From positions 682,001 through 746,000 of the forward strand of contig NZ_CP041243.1 in NCBI RefSeq assembly GCF_006547065.1: 64,000 nt of DNA. Reading direction: 5' to 3'. Both the position numbers and the translations under genes were made by a program. The first letter of the stretch is position 1. Each line of letters opens with the position of its first letter. The notes under the pieces were generated by a model, which had not been told where the DNA came from, made no database searches, and saw only the letters and a program-made list of their open reading frames with translations. The stretch comes from Brevundimonas sp. M20. Its GTDB lineage: Bacteria; Pseudomonadota; Alphaproteobacteria; Caulobacterales; Caulobacteraceae. Below are positions 56,058 through 64,000 of the stretch, in pieces.

Positions 56058-56753
56058 ATGACGGAAACTCCCCCTCTTTCGGCTGTCGTGATCGGCGCGT
56101 CAGGCGGTCTGGGCGCGGCCATGGTCGCGGCGCTGGAGGCGTCGGGTCGCTTCAATCATGTCCATGCCTTGTCCCGATCAACCGGGTTGGACCTGGAAGA
56201 CGAGGCGTCGATCGCCGCCGCCGCCGCCGGCCTCAAGGACGGGCCGCCCCTCGGCCTCGTGCTCGTGGCGACCGGCGTGCTGCACTCCGGCGCCGAACCT
56301 GAGCGGAGCTATCGCGCGCTGGACCCCGCACACATGGCGCGGGACTACCGGGTCAACACCATCGGCCCGGCGCTGGTCGCCAAGCACGTCCTGCCGTTGC
56401 TGCCACGCGATCAGCGGTCCGTCTTCGCGGTCCTGTCGGCCCGGGTCGGGTCTATCGGCGACAACCGGCTGGGCGGCTGGCACAGCTATCGGGCGTCAAA
56501 GGCGGCGCTGAACATGATCCTGCGGAATCTGGCGATCGAAATGGCCCGCACCCATCCGCAGGCGGTGGTGGCGGGTCTGCATCCCGGGACGGTGGACACC
56601 AGGCTGAGCGCGCCGTTCCAGCGCGGGGTGAAGCCGGACAAGCTGTTCAGCCCCGCGCAGTCCGCCGCCTGTCTGCTGGAGGTGATCGATGGCCTCAAGC
56701 CGCATGACGGCGGCGGCGTGTTCGCGTGGGACGGCGTGCGCATCCCTGAGTGA
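56058..56753 (+). CDS. SDR family oxidoreductase
   Basis: 231 residues. VVIGASGGLGAAMVAALEAS is the NAD(P) motif. YRASKAALNM supplies catalytic Tyr and Lys, with a Ser in the preceding SARVGSIGD region. The end VFAWDGVRIPE resembles CsgA-like short-chain dehydrogenases. Substrate unknown. It is divergent from the URC cassette and could belong to its regulation, but nothing shows this. Confidence 0.85.
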   Translation: MTETPPLSAVVIGASGGLGAAMVAALEASGRFNHVHALSRSTGLDLEDEASIAAAAAGLKDGPPLGLVLVATGVLHSGAEPERSYRALDPAHMARDYRVNTIGPALVAKHVLPLLPRDQRSVFAVLSARVGSIGDNRLGGWHSYRASKAALNMILRNLAIEMARTHPQAVVAGLHPGTVDTRLSAPFQRGVKPDKLFSPAQSAACLLEVIDGLKPHDGGGVFAWDGVRIPE

Positions 56754-56794
56754 GGCCGGTTCAGGCGACGGCAAGGGAAAGGAACTCCCGCGTA

Positions 56795-56840
56795 TTGACT
56801 CCCTCGCACAGTATGTCGCATACACTGTGTGTCACACACT
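56795..56840 (+). promoter_or_regulatory. padR promoter with two palindromic operators
   Basis: TTGACT (56795-56800) with CATACA about 18 bases on. GTATG-TCG-CATAC (56811-56823) and GTGTGT-C-ACACAC (56827-56839) are perfect palindromes lying over and just after the -10 region, as expected for PadR autorepression. Confidence 0.6.
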
Positions 56841-56864
56841 ATGTGACGCAGAGGGAGGGGCGGC

Positions 56865-57194
56865 GTGAGCGTCGAACCGGAACTTTTTGAAAGCATGCGG
56901 CTGGAGTTGCGCCGTGGATCGCTGGTGCTGGCGGTGCTCGCCTGCCTGCGGACCGAACGGTACGGCTACACCCTGCGTCAGGCGCTGGCGGCGGACGGGC
57001 TGGAGATGGAGGAGTCCACCCTCTACCCGCTGCTGCGCCGGCTGGAGAGCCAGGGGCTGCTGCAAAGCGAATGGCGTGAGGAAGAGAAGCGGAAGAAGCG
57101 CTTCTACGTCCTGTCGCCCATGGGCGTGTCGATGCTGGCCGCCCTGACCGACGAATGGCGGGGCATCAGCGACTCGCTCGAAAAACTTCTCTGA
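56865..57194 (+). CDS. PadR family transcriptional regulator
   Basis: 109 residues from GTG, SD GAGGGAGGGG. Winged helix with ACLRTERYGYTLRQALAADG and STLYPLLRRLESQGLLQSEW, typical of PadR. Two palindromes in its promoter suggest autorepression. It is 25 bases upstream of a HAAS-domain membrane gene, the usual partner. Confidence 0.93.
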   Translation: MSVEPELFESMRLELRRGSLVLAVLACLRTERYGYTLRQALAADGLEMEESTLYPLLRRLESQGLLQSEWREEEKRKKRFYVLSPMGVSMLAALTDEWRGISDSLEKLL

Positions 57195-57219
57195 ACATCC
57201 AGGACGAGGGGAAAGCCTG

Positions 57220-58332
57220 ATGGACCTGATTGACCGCTATCTGAACGCCGTCGCCGCCCAGCTGCCGCAAAGCCAGCGGGCCGACATCATCGCCGAACTG
57301 CGGGACATGATCCTGAGCCGGTTCGAGGAAAAGGAGGAGGCCCTGGGCCGCCCCCTGACCGAGGTCGAGCAGGAGGGCATCCTGCGCGACATCGGCCACC
57401 CGCTGGCCGTCGCCGCCCGCTACGGCTCGGGGCCGCAGCATATCGTGGGGCCGGAGCTTTATCCGTGGTGGATGTTCGGCGTTCGCGCCGGTCTGATCGC
57501 CGTCGTCGCCATCACCGTGCTTGGCGCGATTGTGCGGGTCGTCGTCGGTGACGTCGAGGTGGGCCGCGCCATCGGGCAGGCCTTCAGCAGCATCTTCAAT
57601 GGAGCCATCAGTCTGATCGGCTTCGCGACGCTGGGCGCCTACATCATCGAGCGTCAAAAGGAGAAGCCGCGCTTCCTGCGGGAATGGCGGGTGAAGGACC
57701 TGGGCCTGTTCGAGTTCGGCGGAAATCTGAACGCCGAGGCCGTGTCGCGGGGGCTCAGCGAGGGCGACTGGAGCGGCGAGCCCGCCAAGTCCGCCAAGGC
57801 GAAGCGCGGGTCATCGCCCACGGTCAGGGCGCTCGGCAGCGCCGTGGGCTGGGGCGTGGTCCTGCTCTGGTGGATCGGTTGGCTGCCGCTGACCCACACA
57901 ACGCCGCAAGATCTGGGCGCGGTGGTGAGCGGCGTCGACTACGGCCGGATGCTGGGCGAGATGCACCAGCTTCTCTACTGGCCGGTGATCGTCTTCGCCG
58001 TTGTGAGGATCGCCTTCGACCTGACCCGCGCCCTGTATCCGAAAGGCGTGCGCTTCACGGCCTTGGGCGACATCGGCTTCGGCTTGGCGGAAGCCGCCCT
58101 GTTCGTCTGGGTTTGGCTGTACTCCCCGATGTCGCCGGTGGTCTTCGTGCCGGACGTGGAGAGCTTTATCGAACGGGTTCGTGTCATGTTCGCGAATGGC
58201 TGGTGGCCCCTGTCCAGCATCCTGATGCTCTGCGTCGCCCTCGGCTTCATCATCGCGGTGTCGAAGATCGTGGGCGCCGCGGGGCGGCTGATCACCGGCA
58301 AGGACAGCCGGATGCCCCACGCATCGAACTGA
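57220..58332 (+). CDS. HAAS-domain membrane protein
   Basis: 370 residues. The N-terminal 70 residues (DLIDRYLNAVAAQLPQSQRA, then ELRDMILSRFEEKEEALGRP) are the helical HAAS signalling domain. About six membrane segments follow. PadR-HAAS pairs are widespread, and the membrane part is thought to sense signals for the regulator. An intrinsic terminator follows within 20 bases. Confidence 0.85.
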   Translation: MDLIDRYLNAVAAQLPQSQRADIIAELRDMILSRFEEKEEALGRPLTEVEQEGILRDIGHPLAVAARYGSGPQHIVGPELYPWWMFGVRAGLIAVVAITVLGAIVRVVVGDVEVGRAIGQAFSSIFNGAISLIGFATLGAYIIERQKEKPRFLREWRVKDLGLFEFGGNLNAEAVSRGLSEGDWSGEPAKSAKAKRGSSPTVRALGSAVGWGVVLLWWIGWLPLTHTTPQDLGAVVSGVDYGRMLGEMHQLLYWPVIVFAVVRIAFDLTRALYPKGVRFTALGDIGFGLAEAALFVWVWLYSPMSPVVFVPDVESFIERVRVMFANGWWPLSSILMLCVALGFIIAVSKIVGAAGRLITGKDSRMPHASN

Positions 58333-58348
58333 ACCCTCGGGCGTTAGG

Positions 58349-58379
58349 CCCCGGCGGCCATCCGGCCGCCGGGGTTTTT
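58349..58379 (+). terminator. Terminator of the PadR-HAAS operon
   Basis: CCCCGGCGGC (58349-58358), loop CATCCG, GCCGCCGGGG (58365-58374), then TTTTT. The next gene's earliest start codon (58381) touches it. Confidence 0.9.
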
Positions 58380-58395
58380 CGTGGATGGGGCAGGC

Positions 58396-60171
58396 GTGAC
58401 GCTGCAGCAGGGGCTGGCCTTCGGGCTGGTGGGTTTGACCATTGTCGCCTTCATATGGGGGCGGTTTCGCTATGACCTGATCGCGCTGGGCGCCCTCGTG
58501 CTGGGCCTCGCTATCGGGGTGATCCCGGCCGAGGCGGCCTTCGACGGCTTCCGCAACGATGTGACGGTCATTATCGCCGCGGCCCTGGTGGTCAGTGCCG
58601 CCTTCGCGCGGTCCGGCATTGTCGAGATGGCGCTGAAGCGGGTGCTGCCCCTGCTGAAGACCGAACGCAGCCAGACACCGGTGCTGACCGTCGCGGTCAC
58701 CCTGCTGTCGATGGTGACGAAGAATGTCGGCGCGCTGGCGATCATGATGCCGGTGGCCCTTCAGGTCAGCCGCAAGACCGGATCGTCTCCCTCGCGCCTG
58801 CTGATGCCGATGGCGTTCGGAGCGATGGCGGGCGGGATGGTCACGCTGGTCGGCACGGCGCCCAACATCATCGTGGCCGAGGTTCGCGCCGATCTGCTGG
58901 GTCAGCCCTTCGGCATGTACGACTATGCGCCCGTGGGACTGGCCCTGACGGCGATGGCGCTGGTGTTTCTGGCGTTCGGCTATCGGCTGCTGCCGACGGA
59001 TCGCAAGGGCGCGGTCGGGCTGGGAGAGGCGCTGGCGGCGAACGGCTACGCGACCGAGGCGCGGGCTCCCGAAGGCTGGACCTCGCCAAACCCCACCATC
59101 AAGGGCCTGTCGATGGTGGGGGACGGAGAGGTGCGCATCCTGGCCCTCATCCGGGGACAGAAACGCACCGCTAATCCGCGCGGCAATCACAAGGTTCTGC
59201 CCGGGGACACCCTGTTGATCGAAGGCGGTCCGGCGGCGCTGGAAAGCTTCCTGACCGCCAGCCATCTGCAATTGGTCCGGGAGGATCGTCCGGTGATGCT
59301 GGAGCAGCCGACTGACGAGGTGCAGGTGATCGAGGCGGTGATCGGCCGCAACTCGCCCCTGTCGGGCCAGTCGGTGCGGGCGGCGGACCTTTACGGCCAG
59401 TACGGGGTCAATCTGATCGGCGTGTCGCGCAGCGGCTATGAACTGACCCAGAAGCTGAGGTCCGCCCGGCTGCAGGCGGGCGACGTCATCCTGCTGCAGG
59501 GCGGGGAGGCGGGCCTGCCGACGGCTCTGAAGGCGCTGGACCTGCTGCCGCTGGCTGAGCGGGAGGTGCGGCTGGGCAGTGTGCGCAAACGCTTCCTGCC
59601 AGCGGTGGTGCTGGCCATCGCCATGACGCTAGTCGGCTTTGGCGTGCTCCCGGTCGCCATCGCCTTCTTCGGCGCGGCGGTGGTGATCGTCGCGCTGGGC
59701 GGGCTGAAGATGCGTGAGGCCTATGGGGCGCTGGACGGGCCTCTGCTGATCCTGATCGCCTGCCTGATCCCCGTTTCCGACGCCATCCAGAAGACTGGCG
59801 GCGCGGACCTGATCGCGGCGGGAATGAGCGGCCTGTTCACCCATCTGCCGGGCGTGCTGGCGGTCGGCGGGTTGATGCTGGCCTCGATGGCCGTGACGCC
59901 CTTCCTGAACAACGCCGCGACGGTGCTGATCGTCGCCCCCATCGGGGCCAGTCTGGCGACGCAGCTGGGTTACAATCCCAACGCCTTCCTGATGGCGGTG
60001 GCGGTCGGCGCGGCCTGCGACTTCCTGACCCCCATCGGCCACCAGTGCAACACGCTGGTGATGGGGCCGGGCGGGTATCGGTTCGGGGATTATGCACGGC
60101 TGGGCGCGCCGCTGAGCCTGCTGGTGCTGCTGGCGGGGCCGCCGCTGATCCTGATGGTGTGGCCGTTATAG
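58396..60171 (+). CDS. SLC13-type membrane transporter with two TrkA-C domains
   Basis: 591 residues from GTG 58396, which has GGATGGGG before it. GTG 58381 lies directly on the terminator and is less likely. Membrane segments flank two cytoplasmic TrkA-C domains (about residues 230-300 and 315-395; e.g. VLPGDTLLIEGGPAALESFL). NNAATVLIVAPIGA and NIIVAEVRA are family motifs. Likely a sodium-coupled anion (dicarboxylate or sulfate) transporter; substrate not assigned. Confidence 0.88.
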   Translation: MTLQQGLAFGLVGLTIVAFIWGRFRYDLIALGALVLGLAIGVIPAEAAFDGFRNDVTVIIAAALVVSAAFARSGIVEMALKRVLPLLKTERSQTPVLTVAVTLLSMVTKNVGALAIMMPVALQVSRKTGSSPSRLLMPMAFGAMAGGMVTLVGTAPNIIVAEVRADLLGQPFGMYDYAPVGLALTAMALVFLAFGYRLLPTDRKGAVGLGEALAANGYATEARAPEGWTSPNPTIKGLSMVGDGEVRILALIRGQKRTANPRGNHKVLPGDTLLIEGGPAALESFLTASHLQLVREDRPVMLEQPTDEVQVIEAVIGRNSPLSGQSVRAADLYGQYGVNLIGVSRSGYELTQKLRSARLQAGDVILLQGGEAGLPTALKALDLLPLAEREVRLGSVRKRFLPAVVLAIAMTLVGFGVLPVAIAFFGAAVVIVALGGLKMREAYGALDGPLLILIACLIPVSDAIQKTGGADLIAAGMSGLFTHLPGVLAVGGLMLASMAVTPFLNNAATVLIVAPIGASLATQLGYNPNAFLMAVAVGAACDFLTPIGHQCNTLVMGPGGYRFGDYARLGAPLSLLVLLAGPPLILMVWPL

Positions 60172-60311
60172 ATCGCCGAGCGGAGCTTGGGGCGCCCCCC
60201 CCTTCACTGTAGCGGAAACTCAGAACGACCGCTTTCGGCCATTGAAGTCCGCCGCACGCCCATGTCCGAAAGCCGCGAGCATTCTCCTCCGCTCCGGCCT
60301 ATCTTCCGTCC

Positions 60312-61412
60312 ATGGAAAACGCCAATGCTCTCGATCAGGAGGCCTGCTACCGCGCCGTGCTGACGCGTGATGCGCGGTTTGACGGGCGGTTCTTCGGCTG
60401 TGTGAAGACCACGGGCATCTACTGCCGCCCGGTCTGTCCGGCGCGGACGCCGAAGCGGGAGAACATGCGTTTCGTCGCCTCGGCGGCGGCGGCCGAGGAG
60501 GCTGGGTTTCGCGCCTGCTTGCGCTGTAGGCCCGAGACGGCGCCAGACATGGGCGCCTGGCGCGGGACGTCGAATACGGTCAGCCGGGCGCTGGTCCTGA
60601 TCGAGGCGGGGGCGCTGGACGAGGGCGATGTGGATGCGCTGGCCGGGCGGCTGGGCGTGGGCGAGCGGCACCTGCGTCGCCTGTTCCACCAGCATCTGGG
60701 CGCGGCCCCGGTCAGTGTGGCCCAGACCCGGCGGGTGCTGCTGGCCAAGGCCCTGATCCACCAGACCGACCTGTCGATGGCGCAGGTGGCGCTGGCCTCG
60801 GGCTTCGGCAGCGTGCGGCGGTTCAACGAGACGTTTCAGGCCCTGTATGAGCGGCCGCCCTCGGCCCTGCGGCGTCGGGGTGAGCGGCTGCATGAGGGCG
60901 GCGTGTTGCTGAGCCTGCCCTATCGCCCGCCCTACGACTGGGACGCCATGCTGGCGGCGCTGGCCGCGCGTGGCGACGCGGTTGAGGGGCGGCGGTGGTC
61001 GCGGGGGCTGACCCGCGAGATCGACGGCGCCGGGGGATCGGTGTGGGTCGAACCCGGAGAGGATGGGCGTGTCACGGTCTGCGTCGAGACCGCTGAGCTG
61101 AAGGCTCTCCCCGGCGTGCTGGCGCGGGTGCGGCGGGTGTTCGACCTGTCAGCGGACCCGGACGCCATCGCGCGTGACCTGTCGTCAGACCCGCTGCTGA
61201 ACCCGCTGCTGGCGGCGCGCCCGGGGCTGAGGCTGCCGGGCGACTGGATCGATGAGGGCGTCGAGCCGCCCAATGACCGGCTGATGGATGATCGCCTGAC
61301 CGCGCGCGCCGAGCCTTGGCGTCCTTGGCGGGCCTATGGAGCGCTGTATCTGGCCATGGCCGATATGGACGCCGACGAGCGGATGGAGCGAGACGATGCC
61401 GAAGCGGCCTGA
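60312..61412 (+). CDS. Ada-like regulator with AlkA N-domain but no glycosylase core
   Basis: 366 residues. The Ada zinc domain is intact: Cys 38, 42, 69 and 72 (GIYCRPVCPARTP, FRACLRCRP), same numbering as E. coli Ada, with Cys 38 the methylphosphotriester acceptor. An AraC-type helix-turn-helix follows (about 95-180), then an AlkA N-terminal domain (about 195-305). After PGLRLPGDWIDEG only about 60 residues remain, ending WRPWRAYGALYLA, the usual AlkA C-terminus. The HhH-GPD core with the catalytic Asp is missing in frame. The regulator part should still work. Confidence 0.85.
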   Translation: MENANALDQEACYRAVLTRDARFDGRFFGCVKTTGIYCRPVCPARTPKRENMRFVASAAAAEEAGFRACLRCRPETAPDMGAWRGTSNTVSRALVLIEAGALDEGDVDALAGRLGVGERHLRRLFHQHLGAAPVSVAQTRRVLLAKALIHQTDLSMAQVALASGFGSVRRFNETFQALYERPPSALRRRGERLHEGGVLLSLPYRPPYDWDAMLAALAARGDAVEGRRWSRGLTREIDGAGGSVWVEPGEDGRVTVCVETAELKALPGVLARVRRVFDLSADPDAIARDLSSDPLLNPLLAARPGLRLPGDWIDEGVEPPNDRLMDDRLTARAEPWRPWRAYGALYLAMADMDADERMERDDAEAA

Positions 61413-61926
61413 GATGGAAACCCTGACGCTGGACCGGGTGGCGACGCCTGTTGGGGAAGTTCTTCTGATCACCGGCCCCGAGGGGGCGGTGCGGGCGCTC
61501 GATTTCGCGGGATATGAGGCGCGGATGCATCGTCTGCTGGGGCGGCACAGCCCGGGGGCGGCGCCGGTCGAGGGGCGTGCGCCGGGGCGCGTGCGGACGG
61601 CGGTTCTGGCCTATTTTAGCGGAGACCTGAGCGCGCTCGACGGGCTGGCGGTGAAGACCGGCGGGACCGACTTCCAGAAGAGCGTCTGGGCGGCGCTGAG
61701 GGCCATTCCGGCGGGGCAGACGCGCACCTACGGCCAGTTGGCGGCGGCGATCGGGTCGCCCAAGGCCGTGCGGGCGGCGGGGCTGGCGAACGGGCAGAAT
61801 CCGGTGGCCCTGATCGTGCCCTGTCACCGTGTGATCGGCGCCAATGGAACCTTGACGGGATACGCCGGAGGGCTGGAGCGCAAGCGCTGGTTGCTGGCGC
61901 ATGAAGGCGTTGTGACGACTGCTTGA
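61396..61926 (+). CDS. ogt: Methylated-DNA-protein-cysteine methyltransferase
   Basis: 176 residues from MPKRPEMETLTLDRVATPVG with GGAG 12 bases before; MET 61414 is an alternative. Direct repair of O6-methylguanine in a suicidal reaction. Acceptor Cys 143 in VPCHRV, and QKSVWAALRAIPAGQTRTYG is diagnostic. Overlaps the Ada-like gene by 17 bases, so the pair is one alkylation-repair operon. Confidence 0.95.
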   Translation: MPKRPEMETLTLDRVATPVGEVLLITGPEGAVRALDFAGYEARMHRLLGRHSPGAAPVEGRAPGRVRTAVLAYFSGDLSALDGLAVKTGGTDFQKSVWAALRAIPAGQTRTYGQLAAAIGSPKAVRAAGLANGQNPVALIVPCHRVIGANGTLTGYAGGLERKRWLLAHEGVVTTA

Positions 61927-61979
61927 CGGGGCCTCGAGTCTGCGTGTCACTGCGCGCGGGCTGTGAGGGATTTTTGAGT

Positions 61980-62819
61980 ATGAAGACGGTTACTTTTGCG
62001 GGCCTGGCCATGACGGCCGGGCTTGGTCTGGCGACGACCGCCGCGGCGCAGGACGATGACTGGGAGTTCCAGCACGATCCGGCGCAGAACATCGCCATAG
62101 CCGCAGCACGCTACGACGCTGGGCAGATGATCGTGGTTCAGTGTCGTGACGGCAAGCTGACGGCGGTGGTGACGGGCCTGCCCGCTTCCGCCGAACCGCT
62201 GCGCCTGAACGCCGCGCGGGCCGACGGACGCTCCGACCAACAGACCTGGACGGCCGCCGGCGCCGCCGGGGCCTATCGCAGCAACGCGCCGGGGCGCGAC
62301 GTCCGCTTCATGAAAGGCGGCGGCCTGTACTCAGTGCAAACTGCGGACGGGGCAGAGCCTTCGTTCCGGGGGGCGTTCGATCTGCCGACCCAGTCGGCCA
62401 ATCTGGACCGGGTGCTGACGACCTGCGGCTGGAGCACGACGGACGACCGGGACGCCCTGGGGATTGCGCCGGGCGTCAGCCTGACCGACCCCGAAGCCCG
62501 TCGACCGGCTCGCAGGCAGCGAAGCGCACTTTCACGCGCGCCGCGTCGGGAGGTCGAGCCGCCGGTCGGTGCGCCGGTAACGCCGCCGGCCGAGCAACTG
62601 GTCAGCTGTGTCGTGCGCGATATGCACCTGAAGGACTGTCGGGCCGAACATCAGGCATCGGCCGCGCGGCCCGATATCGTGCGGGCCCTGCGCTTCTATG
62701 AGGACCGCGAGGTCTATGCGACCGAGGGCTCTGACGCCGCCGCCAACGAGGGCAAGGTGGTGTTTCTGAATGGGCCGCAGATCGTGGTGACGGTCGACTA
62801 CATCGGTCGTGCTGACTGA
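61980..62819 (+). CDS. Secreted hypothetical protein, 279 residues
   Basis: Signal peptide MKTVTFAGLAMTAGLGLATT cleaved after AAAQ. The mature part has four Cys (VVQCRDGK, TTCGWST, VSCVVRD, LKDCRAEH). The middle is Arg/Pro rich (ARRPARRQRSALSRAPRREV). No family recognised. It follows ogt after 53 bases and ends at a strong terminator. Confidence 0.7.
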   Translation: MKTVTFAGLAMTAGLGLATTAAAQDDDWEFQHDPAQNIAIAAARYDAGQMIVVQCRDGKLTAVVTGLPASAEPLRLNAARADGRSDQQTWTAAGAAGAYRSNAPGRDVRFMKGGGLYSVQTADGAEPSFRGAFDLPTQSANLDRVLTTCGWSTTDDRDALGIAPGVSLTDPEARRPARRQRSALSRAPRREVEPPVGAPVTPPAEQLVSCVVRDMHLKDCRAEHQASAARPDIVRALRFYEDREVYATEGSDAAANEGKVVFLNGPQIVVTVDYIGRAD

Positions 62820-62844
62820 GCCGGGTTGAAGCCGTCGACAAATG

Positions 62845-62875
62845 AATGGCCGGGACCGACATCCCGGCCATTTTT
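62845..62875 (+). terminator. Terminator after the secreted protein
   Basis: AATGGCCGGGA (62845-62855), loop CCGACA, TCCCGGCCATT (62862-62872), then T run to 62875. Between convergent genes. Confidence 0.9.
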
Positions 62876-62885
62876 GTATTCGGCG

Positions 62886-64000
62886 TCAGGGCGCTACGGA
62901 TCGGGCCTGAACCGGGGCGGCGTCCGACGCCTCGTGATCGTCCGCGAGACTGCCCAGTTCGCCCCGCTCGCGCGCCTTGCGGCCATAGACCCATTCGAAC
63001 AAAGGGGAGGCCATCAGGGTGGTGACGATGGCCATCAGCACCATCATCGAGAACAGGGCCGGGCCGATGATGCCCTTTTGCAGGCCGATATTGAGAATGA
63101 TCAGCTCCATCATCCCCCGAGCGTTCATCAGGGCCCCGATGCCCAATGCGGTGGCGTTGTCCTGACCGGTCAGGCGGGCGGCGGCCCAGCAGGCTCCAGC
63201 CTTGGCCAGGATGCTGCCGGCCAGAATGACCAGCGCGACGCCCAGCAAGGGCAGGCTGTTCACCATCGTCAGCTGGGTGTTCAGGCCCGAGTAGACGAAG
63301 AACATCGGCACCAGAACCACCAGGGCGAAAGGCTGGAGCTGGCGCTTCACTTCACTGGCCAGAAGGCCTCGGGGCATGGCTGCGCCCAGGATGAAGCCGC
63401 CGAAGACGGAATGCAGACCTGCGGCATCCATGGCCCAGGCGCTGAGCATGAACAGCACCAGCACGACGCCGAGAAGAGCGGGCGTGAGCCGGCCCTCACG
63501 CTCGACCCTGTCGGCCAGCGGCGCCAGCAGGCGGCGACCGAGGGTCAGCATGAAGACAGCGAACACACCGCCGCCGACAATGGCCTTGAGGGCGACTTCA
63601 GCGCCGCCTCCCAGGCTGGCCAGGACCAGCGCCAGAACGGCCCAGGCGCAGGCGTCGTCAATGGCGCCGGCCGACAGGGCCATGGTGCCGAGCGGCGTCT
63701 TGGACAGACCCCGCTCCTGAATGATGCGCGCCAGCACGGGAAAGGCGGTGATGGAGATCGCCGCGCCGAGGAACAGCAGCGACTGAATGGAATCCACGCC
63801 CTCGCCGAACAGCTTCATGTTCATCAGCCAGGGTGTCAGGGCCACGGCGACGAGGAAGGGGGCCAGCATGCCGGACAGGGACACCGCCGCCGCGCTGCGG
63901 GCGTTGGCCTTGAAGTGGTCGCCCCGGAAATCGAGGCCGACAATGAACATGTACAGGCCGATGCCCAGCTGAGCGCCGACAAACAGGACGCCGCGCGTGT
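62886..64000 (-). CDS. Kef-type cation/proton antiporter (N-terminal end outside window)
   Basis: At least 371 residues. The frame stays open to the window edge, so the start is missing. MFIVGLDFRGDHF, ISITAFPVLARIIQERGL, and SAGAIDDACAWAVLALVLAS (tandem Asp of the transport site) are typical of the CPA2 family of sodium or potassium/proton exchangers. About ten membrane segments visible, no C-terminal RCK domain; the protein ends in a short charged tail. Confidence 0.9.
   Translation of the reverse strand, partial: TRGVLFVGAQLGIGLYMFIVGLDFRGDHFKANARSAAAVSLSGMLAPFLVAVALTPWLMNMKLFGEGVDSIQSLLFLGAAISITAFPVLARIIQERGLSKTPLGTMALSAGAIDDACAWAVLALVLASLGGGAEVALKAIVGGGVFAVFMLTLGRRLLAPLADRVEREGRLTPALLGVVLVLFMLSAWAMDAAGLHSVFGGFILGAAMPRGLLASEVKRQLQPFALVVLVPMFFVYSGLNTQLTMVNSLPLLGVALVILAGSILAKAGACWAAARLTGQDNATALGIGALMNARGMMELIILNIGLQKGIIGPALFSMMVLMAIVTTLMASPLFEWVYGRKARERGELGSLADDHEASDAAPVQARSVAP

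Noticed and set aside
55924..56061. 45-codon frame ending in an ATGA overlap with the SDR gene (TTG start).
   Set aside because: Only a TTG start, no correctly spaced ribosome site. The overlap is suggestive but not enough; conservation should be checked.

Overview
The window looks like chromosomal DNA of a Caulobacterales alphaproteobacterium, most likely Brevundimonas or a close relative. The evidence is the high GC content, a near-canonical CtrA, a ChpT phosphotransferase, a DivJ-like kinase, an alphaproteobacterial LexA box (GTTC-N7-GTTC) before recA, and clustered GANTC (CcrM-type) sites before ctrA. No rRNA, tRNA, CRISPR array, prophage or insertion sequence was seen. About 62 protein genes are supported. 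They are densely packed, and many overlap by 1-26 bases at stop/start junctions.

Layout: 1-6.5 kb holds an M61 peptidase (cut by the window edge), a Tat-exported DUF885 protein, a LysR regulator, and a three-gene operon (small protein, DUF1176 lipoprotein, thioredoxin-reductase-like flavoenzyme). 6.6-14 kb holds icd, a repeat element, two DUF2939 paralogues, alaS and recA. 14.2-19 kb holds a membrane M28 peptidase, the chpT-cheY-cheR group and a HisN-type phosphatase. 19-30.8 kb is mostly secreted or hypothetical proteins around prfC, including two paralogous HExxH plus TPR proteins. 30.8-37.5 kb holds the DivJ-like kinase, sufE, a pnuC-nadR salvage pair, a DnaA-domain-IV-like small protein with a DUF6456 partner, and ctrA. 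37.7-44.7 kb holds a FadL-type porin, a DEAD-box helicase, a DUF1345 protein, a second copy of the repeat element and malate synthase G. 44.7-52.6 kb holds a type I secretion ABC/adaptor pair and an ABC ATPase with a permease-M1 peptidase fusion. 52.7-55.9 kb is a cassette of a GTP-cyclohydrolase-II-like protein, a DUF1688 protein and uracil phosphoribosyltransferase. This matches the URC uracil-catabolism genes. 56-64 kb holds an SDR enzyme, a PadR/HAAS pair, a SLC13-type transporter, an Ada-like protein with its glycosylase core missing, ogt, and a Kef-type antiporter cut by the window edge.

Working together: DivJ (inferred), ChpT and CtrA belong to the same cell-cycle phosphorelay, so three of its parts lie within 20 kb. 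PnuC and NadR form an uptake-plus-phosphorylation/adenylylation route from nicotinamide riboside to NAD. The URC cassette probably converts uracil to UMP (Upp) and then opens the ring by the URC1/URC4 route. The Ada-like protein and Ogt form an alkylation-response operon in which base excision by the fused glycosylase appears to have been lost.

The most unusual points are the URC cassette, the internally deleted Ada-AlkA protein, five GANTC sites in 52 bases before ctrA, a GGGATTA-type heptad array with quadruplex potential after the secretion operon, and a hairpin-ended repeat element present twice. Frames, motifs and inverted repeats were read directly. Family names rest on recognition by eye without a database search.
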